From positions 186,001-250,000 of the forward strand of contig NZ_JBQHUB010000001.1 of the NCBI RefSeq assembly GCF_052065415.1: a stretch of 64,000 nt of DNA. Reading direction: 5' to 3'. Origin of the DNA: Pseudoflavonifractor_A sp022772585. GTDB taxonomy: Bacteria; Bacillota; Clostridia; Oscillospirales; Oscillospiraceae. The notes beneath the pieces were generated by a model that was not told where the DNA came from, ran no database searches, and worked only from the letters and a program-made list of their open reading frames with translations. This document shows positions 51,692-59,991 of the stretch, piece by piece. Every line of letters begins with the position of its first letter. Position 1 is the first letter of the stretch. The translations under genes were made by a program, and so were the position numbers.

Positions 51692-52033
51692 TTATAAATA
51701 TTTGCTTCCCCACAAAGCCATTTCATAAAAAATGGGATACAACTCTTTTCCGCTGTCAGAGAGAGAATATTCCACGTGGGGAGGGATTTCATTGAATTGC
51801 GCCCTTAAAACGATCCCCTCCTGCTCCAACTCTTTTAATGTGTTTGCGAGCATGGTGTTGGTGATATCGCCGATGCGCTTTTTTAATGCACCAAAACGTA
51901 TCGTATCCACTTTTGTTAATTCAAAAATAATGCGGATATGCCACTTGCCCGAAAAGATATTGAGCAGTTTTTTCACTGGGCATTCAGAGTTTAAATCCGT
52001 TTTGGCAACGCCGCGGCAGCAAAAGCACCCCAT
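51692..52033 (-). CDS. HxlR-family transcriptional regulator
   Basis: 113 aa from the preferred start. The HxlR winged helix is clear: CPVKKLLNIFSGKWHIRII, then FGALKKRIGDITNTMLANTL and the wing PPHVEYSLSDSGKELYPI. Two CC pairs near the N-terminus (MGCFCC) could sense oxidants or electrophiles, as in related thiol-switch regulators. The start is uncertain: 52033 or 52075, neither with a good ribosome site. Divergent to the mntP transcript. Confidence 0.8.
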   Translation of the reverse strand: MGCFCCRGVAKTDLNSECPVKKLLNIFSGKWHIRIIFELTKVDTIRFGALKKRIGDITNTMLANTLKELEQEGIVLRAQFNEIPPHVEYSLSDSGKELYPIFYEMALWGSKYL

Positions 52034-52213
52034 CAGCCTGATTTGGAGAAGATCATTTACGTTGGCTGACCGCATGGGAGCAGGCTGCGAAAATAATGGT
52101 GCAGGCAGCCTCAGCGTCAATTTATAAAGCAGTATATTCCGGGCGCAAACGCTTTTCGTGGGACAGTTTTTCCTGCTGCCCAACTTTTACTCACTGAGTC
52201 CAAACTATTACAT

Positions 52214-52243
52214 TTTGGGACAAAAAGACAAAATTGTCCCAAA
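52214..52243. promoter_or_regulatory. dyad operator TTTGGGACAA/TTGTCCCAAA
   Basis: Perfect 10-base arms separated by 10 bases, just upstream of the mntP promoter. The same half-sites occur at 54892-54936 between the radical SAM gene and its divergent paralogue. The TetR regulator encoded at 53031 is the obvious candidate ligand. Confidence 0.65.
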
Positions 52244-52261
52244 GAGTTTTCCCCGGCGGCG

Positions 52262-52290
52262 TTGATTTTTAGTGCTCCTTTTGCTATATT
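52262..52290 (+). promoter_or_regulatory. promoter of the mntP transcript
   Basis: TTGATT, 17 bases, TATATT, followed about 10 bases later by the riboswitch. Confidence 0.75.
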
Positions 52291-52300
52291 AAAAAGAAAT

Positions 52301-52385
52301 AAGGGAGTAGTCAGCACAGCTTTGTGTGATGAAGTCAACAGACTGGAGTGTATCCTGGCCTCATCTTAAATGGCGAGATTTATCT
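52301..52385 (+). ncRNA. yybP-ykoY manganese riboswitch
   Basis: The conserved pieces appear in order: AAGGGAGTAGTCAGC at 52301-52315, GTCAACAGACTGGAG at about 52334-52348 and ATGGCGAGATTTATCTGC at 52370-52387. This class binds Mn2+ and controls mntP-type genes, matching the gene downstream. Confidence 0.75.
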
Positions 52386-52414
52386 GCGGCAGCGGGTGGG
52401 TCTCGCATTTTTAT
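52373..52414 (+). terminator. riboswitch-controlled terminator
   Basis: GCGAGA at 52373-52378, part of the aptamer, can pair with TCTCGC at 52401-52406, followed by ATTTTTAT. Mn binding would hold GCGAGA in the aptamer and allow read-through. Confidence 0.65.
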
Positions 52415-52453
52415 ATCCTCCGTTGTCGAAAACCGTCAAAGAAGTCATGATGT

Positions 52454-53011
52454 ATGGGATTAGGAGAATTGCTGATGATTGCAGTAGGACTGTCTATGGA
52501 TGCGTTTGCGATCGCAATTTGCAAAGGTCTGTCCGTGGGCAGGTTGGAGATGAAGCACCTTTTATGTACAGGCCTTTGGTTCGGTGGAGCGCAGGCCCTC
52601 ATGCCGCTGTTGGGTTATGCATTGGGGACCGGATTCCAGTCGCTTATCGAGCAAATCGATCACTGGGTCGCATTCATTCTGTTAGGACTGATTGGCCTCG
52701 GGATGATCAGGGAGTCCGGAGAACAGTCAAAACCGCTGGACGCCTCATTTTCCGCGAAAGTGATGTTCCCCCTGGCGATTGCGGACAGCATCGATGCGCT
52801 TGCCGCCGGGGTGACGTTTGCGTTTCTGGAAGTCGGGATCATTCCGGCCATCGCTGTGATCGGCGTGATCACATTTCTCCTGTCTGCTGTGGGCGTTAAG
52901 ATCGGAAATCAGTTTGGAGAAAGGTATCGTTCAAAAGCAGAATTGGCAGGCGGCATTATTTTGATTCTCATGGGTGTGAAGATCTTGCTGGAGCATCTTG
53001 GATGCTTATGA
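52454..53011 (+). CDS. mntP: manganese efflux pump MntP
   Basis: 185 aa with six membrane helices in two repeats. Family motifs: LSMDAFAIAICKGL (helix 1) and ADSIDALAAGVTFA (helix 4), each with the essential Asp. It exports Mn2+ and protects against excess metal. The start at 52454 matches the family N-terminus although no clear ribosome site precedes it. Controlled by the riboswitch upstream, and probably cotranscribed with the TetR gene. Confidence 0.9.
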   Translation: MGLGELLMIAVGLSMDAFAIAICKGLSVGRLEMKHLLCTGLWFGGAQALMPLLGYALGTGFQSLIEQIDHWVAFILLGLIGLGMIRESGEQSKPLDASFSAKVMFPLAIADSIDALAAGVTFAFLEVGIIPAIAVIGVITFLLSAVGVKIGNQFGERYRSKAELAGGIILILMGVKILLEHLGCL

Positions 53012-53030
53012 CGAAAGCGGGGTGACAAAA

Positions 53031-53585
53031 TTGCCTGACTCCGGTATCACAAAACGGGCATTGGCGAATGCCCTGAAGGAACTGGTAGTGACCGAACCAT
53101 TTTCCAAAATCAGCGTTGCGGATATCTGTGAGAAGTGCGATATGAACCGCAAGAGTTTTTATTACCATTTCAAGGATAAATATGATCTGGTCAATTGGAT
53201 CTTTGATACAGAGTTCATTGCGGTGGCCGTGAAAAAAGATTATGACAACTACTGGGATAGGGTCGCCGGTATTTGTCAGTATTTTTATACCAACCACAAT
53301 TTCTATCGCAAGGTACTGAATGTATCGGGGCAGAATTCTTTTTATGACCATTTCAGTGAGGTCGTGAGACCTGCGATCGCCTACCGCATGGAGGGTGTGT
53401 TTTTCTCTGATAAGGCCAGAGAGTTGCAAGCCAACTTCTTTTCCGATGCACTGGTCATGGCGGTGCAGCGATGGCTGCAGGACAAAGAACCGATGCCCGT
53501 CGGGGAGTTTGTGGAACAGGTCAGACTCTGTATGCAGCTTTTCCTGGATCGCCTCAATCAGCTGAAAGAAGAAAATGTGATATGA
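53031..53585 (+). CDS. TetR-family regulator (DhaS-like)
   Basis: 184 aa. N-terminal helix-turn-helix (TKRALANALKELV, then KISVADICEKCDMNRKSFYYHF) and a C-terminal domain with YDNYWDRVAGICQYFYTNHNFYRKVL, as in DhaS-like TetR proteins. Start codon uncertain: TTG at 53031 (GGGGTG six bases before) is preferred over GTG 53022 and TTG 52998. It lies 19 bases after mntP. Candidate ligand of the TTTGGGACA dyads nearby. Confidence 0.8.
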   Translation: MPDSGITKRALANALKELVVTEPFSKISVADICEKCDMNRKSFYYHFKDKYDLVNWIFDTEFIAVAVKKDYDNYWDRVAGICQYFYTNHNFYRKVLNVSGQNSFYDHFSEVVRPAIAYRMEGVFFSDKARELQANFFSDALVMAVQRWLQDKEPMPVGEFVEQVRLCMQLFLDRLNQLKEENVI

Positions 53586-53588
53586 CGC

Positions 53589-53629
53589 AAAAGGTGAAGG
53601 CCCGTTTAAACGGTACCCTTCACCTTTTT
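53589..53629 (+). terminator. terminator of the mntP-tetR transcript
   Basis: AAAAGGTGAAGG/CCTTCACCTTTTT with an inner CCCGTTTAAACGG palindrome. Confidence 0.85.
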
Positions 53630-53749
53630 CCTATCTTAATTCTGAATTACCATAATACTTACTATATGTAAAGCGCGGATCCCGCTCTTTTAAATGAGAT
53701 CCCCACCAATTCGATTGTCTGCTCGACTTGCTGAAGCGGCTGTGTTCCA

Positions 53750-54775
53750 TCAACAGTTTTGGCTGTGTTTGGGCAGTGCTTTTTTGAACAGAGTCTTCAA
53801 GTCGCTGCTGAACAAATTGTACGCAGTTGCTTCCTCTCTTGTATGCCAGTTGTGAAGATATCCGTCGGAATTGAAGGCTACGGTGCAAGGCTCGGTAGAG
53901 ATCACGCCGTCGATCATACTGGAATCGTAAGTGAGCTCCCATGGAACGGTCTGGACTGCCTGTTCAGCGCGCAGAGCACAGACGTCGGCATAGACCTGTT
54001 CGCGCGTTTCAACGGGGCAGCCTCTCGCCGCTGTGAGCGCAGTAAAGAAAGGGTGCATTTGTTCGGCGCTATAGAACAGGTCCCCACTGGAGATCTGCGC
54101 TTCATCTTCTGCGGTGTAAGCAAAATACACGGAATACAGAAGCTTTCTTTCCCGCAGCATTTGACATACACCGGCTGTATCGTAGTCCAAGCGCAGGGTC
54201 AGCATAACATTGTTCAGCGGGCTTATTTCGTCTAAAAACGTCTGTGTAATGTCCCGGGGATCGCAGAGAAGAATGAAGGCGCAATCCGCATGTGCTTTCA
54301 CCAAGGGAAGAAGGATCTCGGGCTTTTCTCCGGCGCACATCTGCCATGTGTATATTCCCATCTGCTTGCCCTGTGTGACTGCAGATTGATATGCTTCCTG
54401 ATGCGCCAAATATTGTTGCGGGTCCATCATGAATGTGACCGACCAGGGCACATGATATCCCTGCTCTTCCTCGATCTTGCGGATCGTTTTTGCTCCTGAC
54501 GTGCAGCTGTTGTACCCAAGATTTATGCCAAATGTGACGATGCGGTCCGTATCGATGTGTGTTACAGCATCATAGACCAGATCGTAATAGCGGCTGTTTT
54601 CGTTCTTCAGCATCTTTTGCGCAGACCGGAAAAAATATTTCTGGAACCTTCCTTCGGCAAAATTCAGTGCCATATCAACCAGATTCCGTGTGCTTCGTCT
54701 TGGCGAATCGCTGATATCCCGGATGGCTTTGCGAACTACTGTTTCAATAATTGCCCGTGAAGTGGCATTTTCCAT
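53750..54775 (-). CDS. radical-SAM-like protein without the cluster cysteines
   Basis: 341 aa, divergent from an intact radical SAM gene. It aligns with it: EEEQGYHVPWSVTFMMDPQQ matches KEGCNVPWAILLDPTSACN, QGKQMGIYTWQMC matches QGKELGTYMYIYT, and KAHADCAFILLCDPRDIT matches EMHPDCEFLSFTNGTLID. The CxxxCxxC segment itself is deleted or replaced, so no 4Fe-4S cluster can form. A C-terminal segment (EPCTVAFNSDGYLHNW) resembles the partner's EPCVFIHYSN. Probably a binding partner or regulator of the active paralogue. Start at 54775 after AAAGAAGGAACCTCT. Confidence 0.65.
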   Translation of the reverse strand: MENATSRAIIETVVRKAIRDISDSPRRSTRNLVDMALNFAEGRFQKYFFRSAQKMLKNENSRYYDLVYDAVTHIDTDRIVTFGINLGYNSCTSGAKTIRKIEEEQGYHVPWSVTFMMDPQQYLAHQEAYQSAVTQGKQMGIYTWQMCAGEKPEILLPLVKAHADCAFILLCDPRDITQTFLDEISPLNNVMLTLRLDYDTAGVCQMLRERKLLYSVYFAYTAEDEAQISSGDLFYSAEQMHPFFTALTAARGCPVETREQVYADVCALRAEQAVQTVPWELTYDSSMIDGVISTEPCTVAFNSDGYLHNWHTREEATAYNLFSSDLKTLFKKALPKHSQNC

Positions 54776-54880
54776 AGAGGTTCCTTCTTTCGTAATAATT
54801 GCCATCTTTGTTCCAAATGCCGATTGGATAAATATACGAATAAAAGGATATCTGTGTTGACAGCATTCCTCAAGGGACAA

Positions 54881-54936
54881 ACGGCCCATTGTGTCCCAAA
54901 AGGTAACAGTTTTCCTTTTTGTCGCATTTTGGGACA
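54881..54936. promoter_or_regulatory. operator cluster between the radical SAM pair
   Basis: TGTCCCAAAA at 54892-54901 and TTTTGGGACA at 54927-54936, with a further AGGGACAA half-site at 54882. The same dyad as at 52214-52243, so one regulator probably controls both loci. The rest of 54776-55044 is AT-rich promoter DNA. Confidence 0.6.
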
Positions 54937-55044
54937 GCAATATTCACCTGTCCCGTGATTTTTCTGCGGTGCGCTCCTATAATTTGCTCAAGTTGATTTT
55001 CTGAAAAATATCATGACATAGACATATCAGAAAGGAAGATCTCT

Positions 55045-56400
55045 ATGAGCAGCATCAAAGACACCATGCAGAATTTTGCAGTCAACCAGGCTCTCAAATA
55101 CATCGAAGGCAACCCCGAGGAGAACATCCCCAAACTGATGGCTCTGGTGGACAAATGCTCTCCCGACGGCTGGTACGGGAGCCAACGCGATGCAATCCGA
55201 ACGGTCATCGACGAAAAGGGCAATTGGTATCAGCTGATCCTCAAGCTGTACGAGCTGGACCCCGGTGTACGCAAAGCCTTTCTCCAGAACTTCCTGCTCA
55301 ATGCCAGCCTGAAAGGCAGCGCCACCCAGGAGGAATGGTCAAGGAAGGAAGGCTGCAATGTTCCCTGGGCCATCCTGCTTGACCCTACCTCTGCCTGCAA
55401 CCTGCATTGTACCGGATGCTGGGCTGCCGAATACGGCCATCAGCTGAATTTGAGTCTGGAGGACATTGACTCTATCATCCGCCAGGGCAAAGAGCTGGGC
55501 ACATATATGTATATCTACACCGGCGGTGAGCCCCTGGTTCGCAAGAAAGATGTGATCAAAATCTGTGAGATGCACCCGGACTGCGAGTTCCTGTCCTTCA
55601 CCAACGGCACTTTGATCGATGAGGAATTCTGCCGGGAGATGCTGCGGGTGAAGAACTTTGTCCCCGCCATTTCGCTGGAGGGCTTTGAAGAAGCCAATGA
55701 TTCCCGCCGCGGCGATGGCATTTATCAGAAGGTGGCTGACGCTATGCAGCTGCTGAAGAAGCATAATCTGCCCTTCGGTATCTCTGCCTGCTACACCAGC
55801 CGGAATTATGCCGACATTTCCAGCGAGGAATTTTTCGATTACATGATCGACTCCGGTGCTCTGTTCGTGTGGTTCTTCCACTATATGCCGGTGGGCAACG
55901 ACGCCGCTGCCGAACTACTGCCTACCCCCGAACAGCGTGAGACCGTGTACCGCCGCATTCGGGAGTACCGCAGCACCAAAGCCATCTTCTCCATGGATTT
56001 CCAGAATGACGCCGAGTTTGTCGGCGGCTGTATTGCCGGCGGCCGCCGTTATCTGCACATCAATGCCAAGGGCGATGTGGAGCCCTGTGTGTTCATTCAC
56101 TATTCCAACTGCAATATCCATGACGTCAGCCTGCTGGACGCGCTGAAGAGCCCTCTGTTCATGGCTTACCATGACAATCAGCCCTTCAACGAGAATATGT
56201 TCCGGCCCTGTCCTATGCTGGAAAACCCGGAGCGAATCCGCAAGATGGTCAAGGAGACCGGCGCTGTCAATACCGACTACATGAATCAGGAGGGCGTGGA
56301 TCATCTGAGCGATAAGACTACGCCTTATGCTGAGGCCTGGAAGCCCAAGGCCGATGAACTTTGGGCCGAGCGATGCGCCAAATGCGGAAAGTGCAAATAA
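55045..56400 (+). CDS. radical SAM protein with SPASM-like C-terminus
   Basis: 451 aa. Cluster motif CNLHCTGC at about residues 117-124, GGEP at about 163. The C-terminal half has extra cysteines (GGCIAGGRRYLHINAKGDVE, then PCVFIH, RPCPML, CAKCGKC at the end), as in SPASM-type enzymes that hold auxiliary clusters. Substrate unknown; no peptide precursor is evident next to it. Good ribosome site (AAAGGAAGATCTCT). One base separates it from degV, so the two are coupled. Confidence 0.85.
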   Translation: MSSIKDTMQNFAVNQALKYIEGNPEENIPKLMALVDKCSPDGWYGSQRDAIRTVIDEKGNWYQLILKLYELDPGVRKAFLQNFLLNASLKGSATQEEWSRKEGCNVPWAILLDPTSACNLHCTGCWAAEYGHQLNLSLEDIDSIIRQGKELGTYMYIYTGGEPLVRKKDVIKICEMHPDCEFLSFTNGTLIDEEFCREMLRVKNFVPAISLEGFEEANDSRRGDGIYQKVADAMQLLKKHNLPFGISACYTSRNYADISSEEFFDYMIDSGALFVWFFHYMPVGNDAAAELLPTPEQRETVYRRIREYRSTKAIFSMDFQNDAEFVGGCIAGGRRYLHINAKGDVEPCVFIHYSNCNIHDVSLLDALKSPLFMAYHDNQPFNENMFRPCPMLENPERIRKMVKETGAVNTDYMNQEGVDHLSDKTTPYAEAWKPKADELWAERCAKCGKCK

Positions 56401-56401
56401 A

Positions 56402-57271
56402 ATGAGCTATCAGATCTTCACGGATGCCACAGCAGACCATAGCAGTTCTATGATGACTGGATTGCCTCCGGTGGAAGTCATTCCCATGCAGGTGGAAATC
56501 GGGGGCCGTGAGTACACTTACGGCCCCCATGGGACGATCTCTGCGGAGGAGTTTTATGCTTTGCAAAAGGCGGGAAACTTTGCAGAAACTTCGCAGATCA
56601 ATCTGGCTGTATATTTTGAATGCTTTGAGCCCTGCTTGAAAGAAGGGAAAGACATTCTGTATCTGTGCTTTTCCTCCGGTATGTCGGGAACATATCAGTC
56701 AGCGCAGATCTGTGTTGAAGAGCTCCGAAAAGAGTATCCCGACAGAACGATCATCTGTATTGACACCCTCGACGCCTCTGTCGGCGAGGGACTTCTGGTC
56801 TGCGAGGCCGCCAGGAAACAGGCAGAAGGATTTTCTTTGCATGAGTTGGCGGATTGGGTGATGGAACACCGTCTTCAGGTTTGCCACTGGTTCACGGTAG
56901 ATGCGTTCGACCATCTGCATCACGGCGGCCGCGTTTCAGCTGTTGCCGCTGTGGTGGGGACGATGTTGAGCGTAAAGCCTTTGCTGCACGTAGATGAGGC
57001 GGGCAAACTGGTTGTCACAGAGAAACCTCGTGGTCGAAAACGGGCCATCGCCGCACAGCTTGCCCGGATGAAAGCAGGATGGACACCGGACACCAGCAAG
57101 CAGGTGATAATCGGTCACGGCGACTGCCCTGACGGGGCGCAGCAGCTGAAAAAAACTGTTTTGGCTGAATTCCACGATGCAGAAATTGCTGTTGCAGACA
57201 TTGGTCCCATTATTGGCTCTCATACCGGCCCTGGTATGCTGGCGCTGATCTATTGGGGAAGCAACCGCTAA
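56402..57271 (+). CDS. DegV-family fatty-acid-binding protein
   Basis: 289 aa, normal DegV length. It begins YQIFTDATADHSS, then SGMSGTYQSA (the fatty-acid head-group loop), DTLDASVGEGLL, and the C-terminal GGRVSAVAAVVGTMLSVKPLL motif. DegV/FakB proteins bind fatty acids for phosphorylation by FakA. Start at 56402 after the radical SAM stop. Coupling to that enzyme is unusual and hints at a lipid-related substrate, which is inference. Confidence 0.9.
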   Translation: MSYQIFTDATADHSSSMMTGLPPVEVIPMQVEIGGREYTYGPHGTISAEEFYALQKAGNFAETSQINLAVYFECFEPCLKEGKDILYLCFSSGMSGTYQSAQICVEELRKEYPDRTIICIDTLDASVGEGLLVCEAARKQAEGFSLHELADWVMEHRLQVCHWFTVDAFDHLHHGGRVSAVAAVVGTMLSVKPLLHVDEAGKLVVTEKPRGRKRAIAAQLARMKAGWTPDTSKQVIIGHGDCPDGAQQLKKTVLAEFHDAEIAVADIGPIIGSHTGPGMLALIYWGSNR

Positions 57272-57458
57272 AAACAGGAGGACTATTTGGAGACCGCCTC
57301 AACTGCCAGCCTCATGTCCTGCGTCATAAAACTTTTAGCGGGGATTTCCGGCTGTGTCCTGAAGCGGCTGCCGGTATTCTGACTTTCATTTTTAGAAAAA
57401 GATAAAAATCTTTAGCCGCCGGTTGTGGTTACAGCCTGCGGCTACAACAAAAATAAAG

Positions 57459-57497
57459 CCGGAAATCAAGTTCAGTGACTTGATTTCCGGTTCTTTT
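57459..57497. terminator. terminator in the 57272-57934 gap
   Basis: Stem CCGGAAATCAAG/CTTGATTTCCGG, then TTCTTTTA. Elsewhere in this 660-bp gap a minus-strand frame (57429-57720, with CECPLADDPDKACCDIV and YGDIWRTPAAEG) looks like a gene remnant without a start; nothing else is seen. Confidence 0.7.
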
Positions 57498-57934
57498 ATT
57501 ATTCAGCAGGTGCTCATACGCTGCCTGTTCCGTTTGTCCTTCCGCTGCGGGAGTCCTCCATATGTCACCGTACTTCTTTCTGGCGACAATATCGCAGCAG
57601 GCCTTATCAGGATCATCTGCCAGAGGACATTCACAATAGCTGCTGTACGTACCACCTTCAAACAAAAAGTACACCCCGCAGAGTTCCCTGTTGCCATCCG
57701 TCCTGCGGTATGCCTCGGCTCATCTGTATGGAGTCAGAGGGAACAACAGATTTGTCTCCGCTGCCGTACAGGGAAAGATAAGCGCTGCGCCCTTTTTGTG
57801 ATCGATACCGGGCAGGATGATCTTTGAAAAAGACATCTGTGCTATTGTATACATTATTATCTCAACATATAATAAGATAATGAACCGCCAATATTTTTGG
57901 CCTTGTTGAGTTAATGTACTGATAGGAGAGAGCG

Positions 57935-58498
57935 ATGAACACAAAAAACAACCAGCGGTACAAAGATTCTGAAAAAAGGATGCAGGATGCTCTGATGAAG
58001 CTCATGAAAAATCAGGAACTGAAGGATGTCACGGTGATGGATATCTGCAAAGAAGCTCACATCAACCGAACGACCTTCTACGCCCATTATGAGGACATCT
58101 ACGATTTGATGTCAAAAGTAGAGCGCCTGATTCGCCAGGAACTTTTCGGGGAATTTCAAACCCGCGGCATCGGGATGCAGAATATATTCCACCATGATTA
58201 TCTGATTTATTTTCTTCGCCATATTGAGAAGTATCAAAACTTTTACCGTATCTGTCTGCGCCACCGGGTCAAATTCCCACTGGAAGAGGGATTTGAACAG
58301 TTATGGGAAGACGTTGTAAAACCCCATTGCCGGCAGCGCGGAGTCACGGATGAACGGGCTATGCTGTATTATCTCACCTTTTATCAGGCTGGTTTCACAT
58401 CGCTCCTCCGGAAGTGGGTGGAGGATGGCTGCCCCGAATCTCCTGAGGAACTATGTCCGACCCTGCTGGACTGCCTGCCTCGAACGGAAATTCTCTGA
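57935..58498 (+). CDS. TetR-family regulator
   Basis: 187 aa. Helix-turn-helix in residues 14-50 (QDALMKLMKNQELKDVTVMD, then CKEAHINRTTFYAHYEDIYD). C-terminal region typical of the TetR_C group that includes DhaS-like proteins (FLRHIEKYQNFYRICL). Distinct from the TetR protein at 53031. Ribosome site GATAGGAGAGAGCG. Confidence 0.8.
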   Translation: MNTKNNQRYKDSEKRMQDALMKLMKNQELKDVTVMDICKEAHINRTTFYAHYEDIYDLMSKVERLIRQELFGEFQTRGIGMQNIFHHDYLIYFLRHIEKYQNFYRICLRHRVKFPLEEGFEQLWEDVVKPHCRQRGVTDERAMLYYLTFYQAGFTSLLRKWVEDGCPESPEELCPTLLDCLPRTEIL

Positions 58499-58597
58499 AA
58501 AATTTTTTGAATCCCTCATATTTTAACAAAACTCAAACAATCGTGTGTTATGGTACAAGCCGGTCCACATACCAGCACGGTCACAGGGGTGTGAAAT

Positions 58598-59317
58598 ATG
58601 AAAGAAAATCCTCTGAAGAAAGGTGTTCAATATCTGAAAGCCAGCAGCAGCGAAATACAGGCTCAATACAGCACAGCAGCCAGCCGGTCGCTGCATCTGA
58701 CCGGGGTCTCCGGGGTGGGAAATATTTTTCTGGGACTGGGCAAGATCATATCCGGCGTACTTTCCATGTCTGCCTTTGCCTGTGTCAACGGCTGCTACAC
58801 GCTGGGCATGGTGCTGGCCCGGTACTGCGCTCTGGCAGGCGTAATACGGGGAAAGGATGAAAAGAGCCAGTACCGCTTTTGCCGCTGGTCCGGGATCATT
58901 CTGATCGGAGCCAGCCTGCTGTATATGTCCTATTCCGGCTGGGCCTATTACCATCTGAAACAGGTGGTCTATCACGAATACATCGCCCTTGCCATCGCCA
59001 CATTTACCTTCACAGAGATCGGACTGAATATCCGCGGAGTCATCATCAATCGAAAAAATAAGACACCGCTGCTCCACGCTGTCAAAACCATCAATCTGGC
59101 GGCATCCCTCATCTCTCTGGTTTTGACCCAATCTGCGATTCTGGCCTTTGCCGATGATGGGAACCACGACCCCGCCGTTAACGCTCTGCTGGGTTTGCTG
59201 ATGGGAGCCTGTGCCGCCCTGCTGGGCGTCTATATGCTCCGGAGGATCGGCTGGATGGAACAAAGGACCACCTCATCGTCAAACAATGCTGACAAAAACA
59301 GGAGGACACACAAATGA
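58598..59317 (+). CDS. membrane protein of the two-component operon
   Basis: 239 aa with about six hydrophobic segments and a charged N-terminus (MKENPLKKGVQYLK). No known family. The stop overlaps the response-regulator start as ATGA, so it is produced with it; a sensor-partner or transporter role is possible. It is the first gene of the operon. The region 58499-58597 contains a TTAACAAAACTCAAACAA motif similar to one at about 61860, upstream of another membrane protein. Confidence 0.6.
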   Translation: MKENPLKKGVQYLKASSSEIQAQYSTAASRSLHLTGVSGVGNIFLGLGKIISGVLSMSAFACVNGCYTLGMVLARYCALAGVIRGKDEKSQYRFCRWSGIILIGASLLYMSYSGWAYYHLKQVVYHEYIALAIATFTFTEIGLNIRGVIINRKNKTPLLHAVKTINLAASLISLVLTQSAILAFADDGNHDPAVNALLGLLMGACAALLGVYMLRRIGWMEQRTTSSSNNADKNRRTHK

Positions 59318-59991
59318 TCCGGATCCTTGTGGTAGATGATGACGCACGTCTGAACCAGAGCGTCTGTACTTATCTGAATGACAGCGGATATGAGGCAAAA
59401 GGCTGCCTCAGTGCTGACAGCGCCTGCGCCTATGACGCCATGTATGGGAATCTGTTTGACCTCATTATCTCGGACATTATGATGCCGGGGATCGACGGGT
59501 TTGAGTTCGCCAAGACGGTCCGTGGGCTCAACAAGACGGTACCCATCCTGTTCATGAGCGCCAGAGACGATCTGCCTGCCAAACAGAAGGGCTTTGATCT
59601 CGGGATCGATGATTATATGATCAAGCCCATTGATTTCAGCGAATTGCTGATGCGGGTGCGGGCACTGCTGCGGCGGGCAAACATCGAGTCCAGCCGGAAG
59701 CTGACGGTAGGAAACCTGACGCTGAATGCCGACGCTATGACCGCGGCGCTGAACGGAGAAGACGTGCCGGTGACTACAAGGGAATTCAACATCCTTTACA
59801 AGCTGCTCTCCTATCCCAACCACACCTTCTCCCGCTCTCAGCTGATGGATGAATTTTGGGGCGTGGAGAGCGAGACCAGTCTGCGGGCCGTGGATGTCTA
59901 CATCACCAAGCTGCGGGACAAGTTCTCTGCCTGCGACGGCTTTACCATCAGGACGGTCCGGGGGCTGGGCTATAAGGCGGTGCTGAAATGA
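59314..59991 (+). CDS. OmpR-family response regulator
   Basis: 225 aa. Receiver domain with acidic pocket VVDDDA, phosphate acceptor Asp in LIISDIMMPGIDG (about residue 53), FMSARD and IKPID (Lys). C-terminal winged helix (EFNILYKLLSYPNHTFSR, then VDVYITKLRDK, RTVRGLGYK). ATGA overlap both sides ties it to the membrane protein and the kinase. Confidence 0.95.
   Translation: MIRILVVDDDARLNQSVCTYLNDSGYEAKGCLSADSACAYDAMYGNLFDLIISDIMMPGIDGFEFAKTVRGLNKTVPILFMSARDDLPAKQKGFDLGIDDYMIKPIDFSELLMRVRALLRRANIESSRKLTVGNLTLNADAMTAALNGEDVPVTTREFNILYKLLSYPNHTFSRSQLMDEFWGVESETSLRAVDVYITKLRDKFSACDGFTIRTVRGLGYKAVLK

Noticed and set aside
52348..52899. 183-codon frame over mntP and its leader
   Set aside because: Covers the riboswitch and mntP in another phase; no domain.
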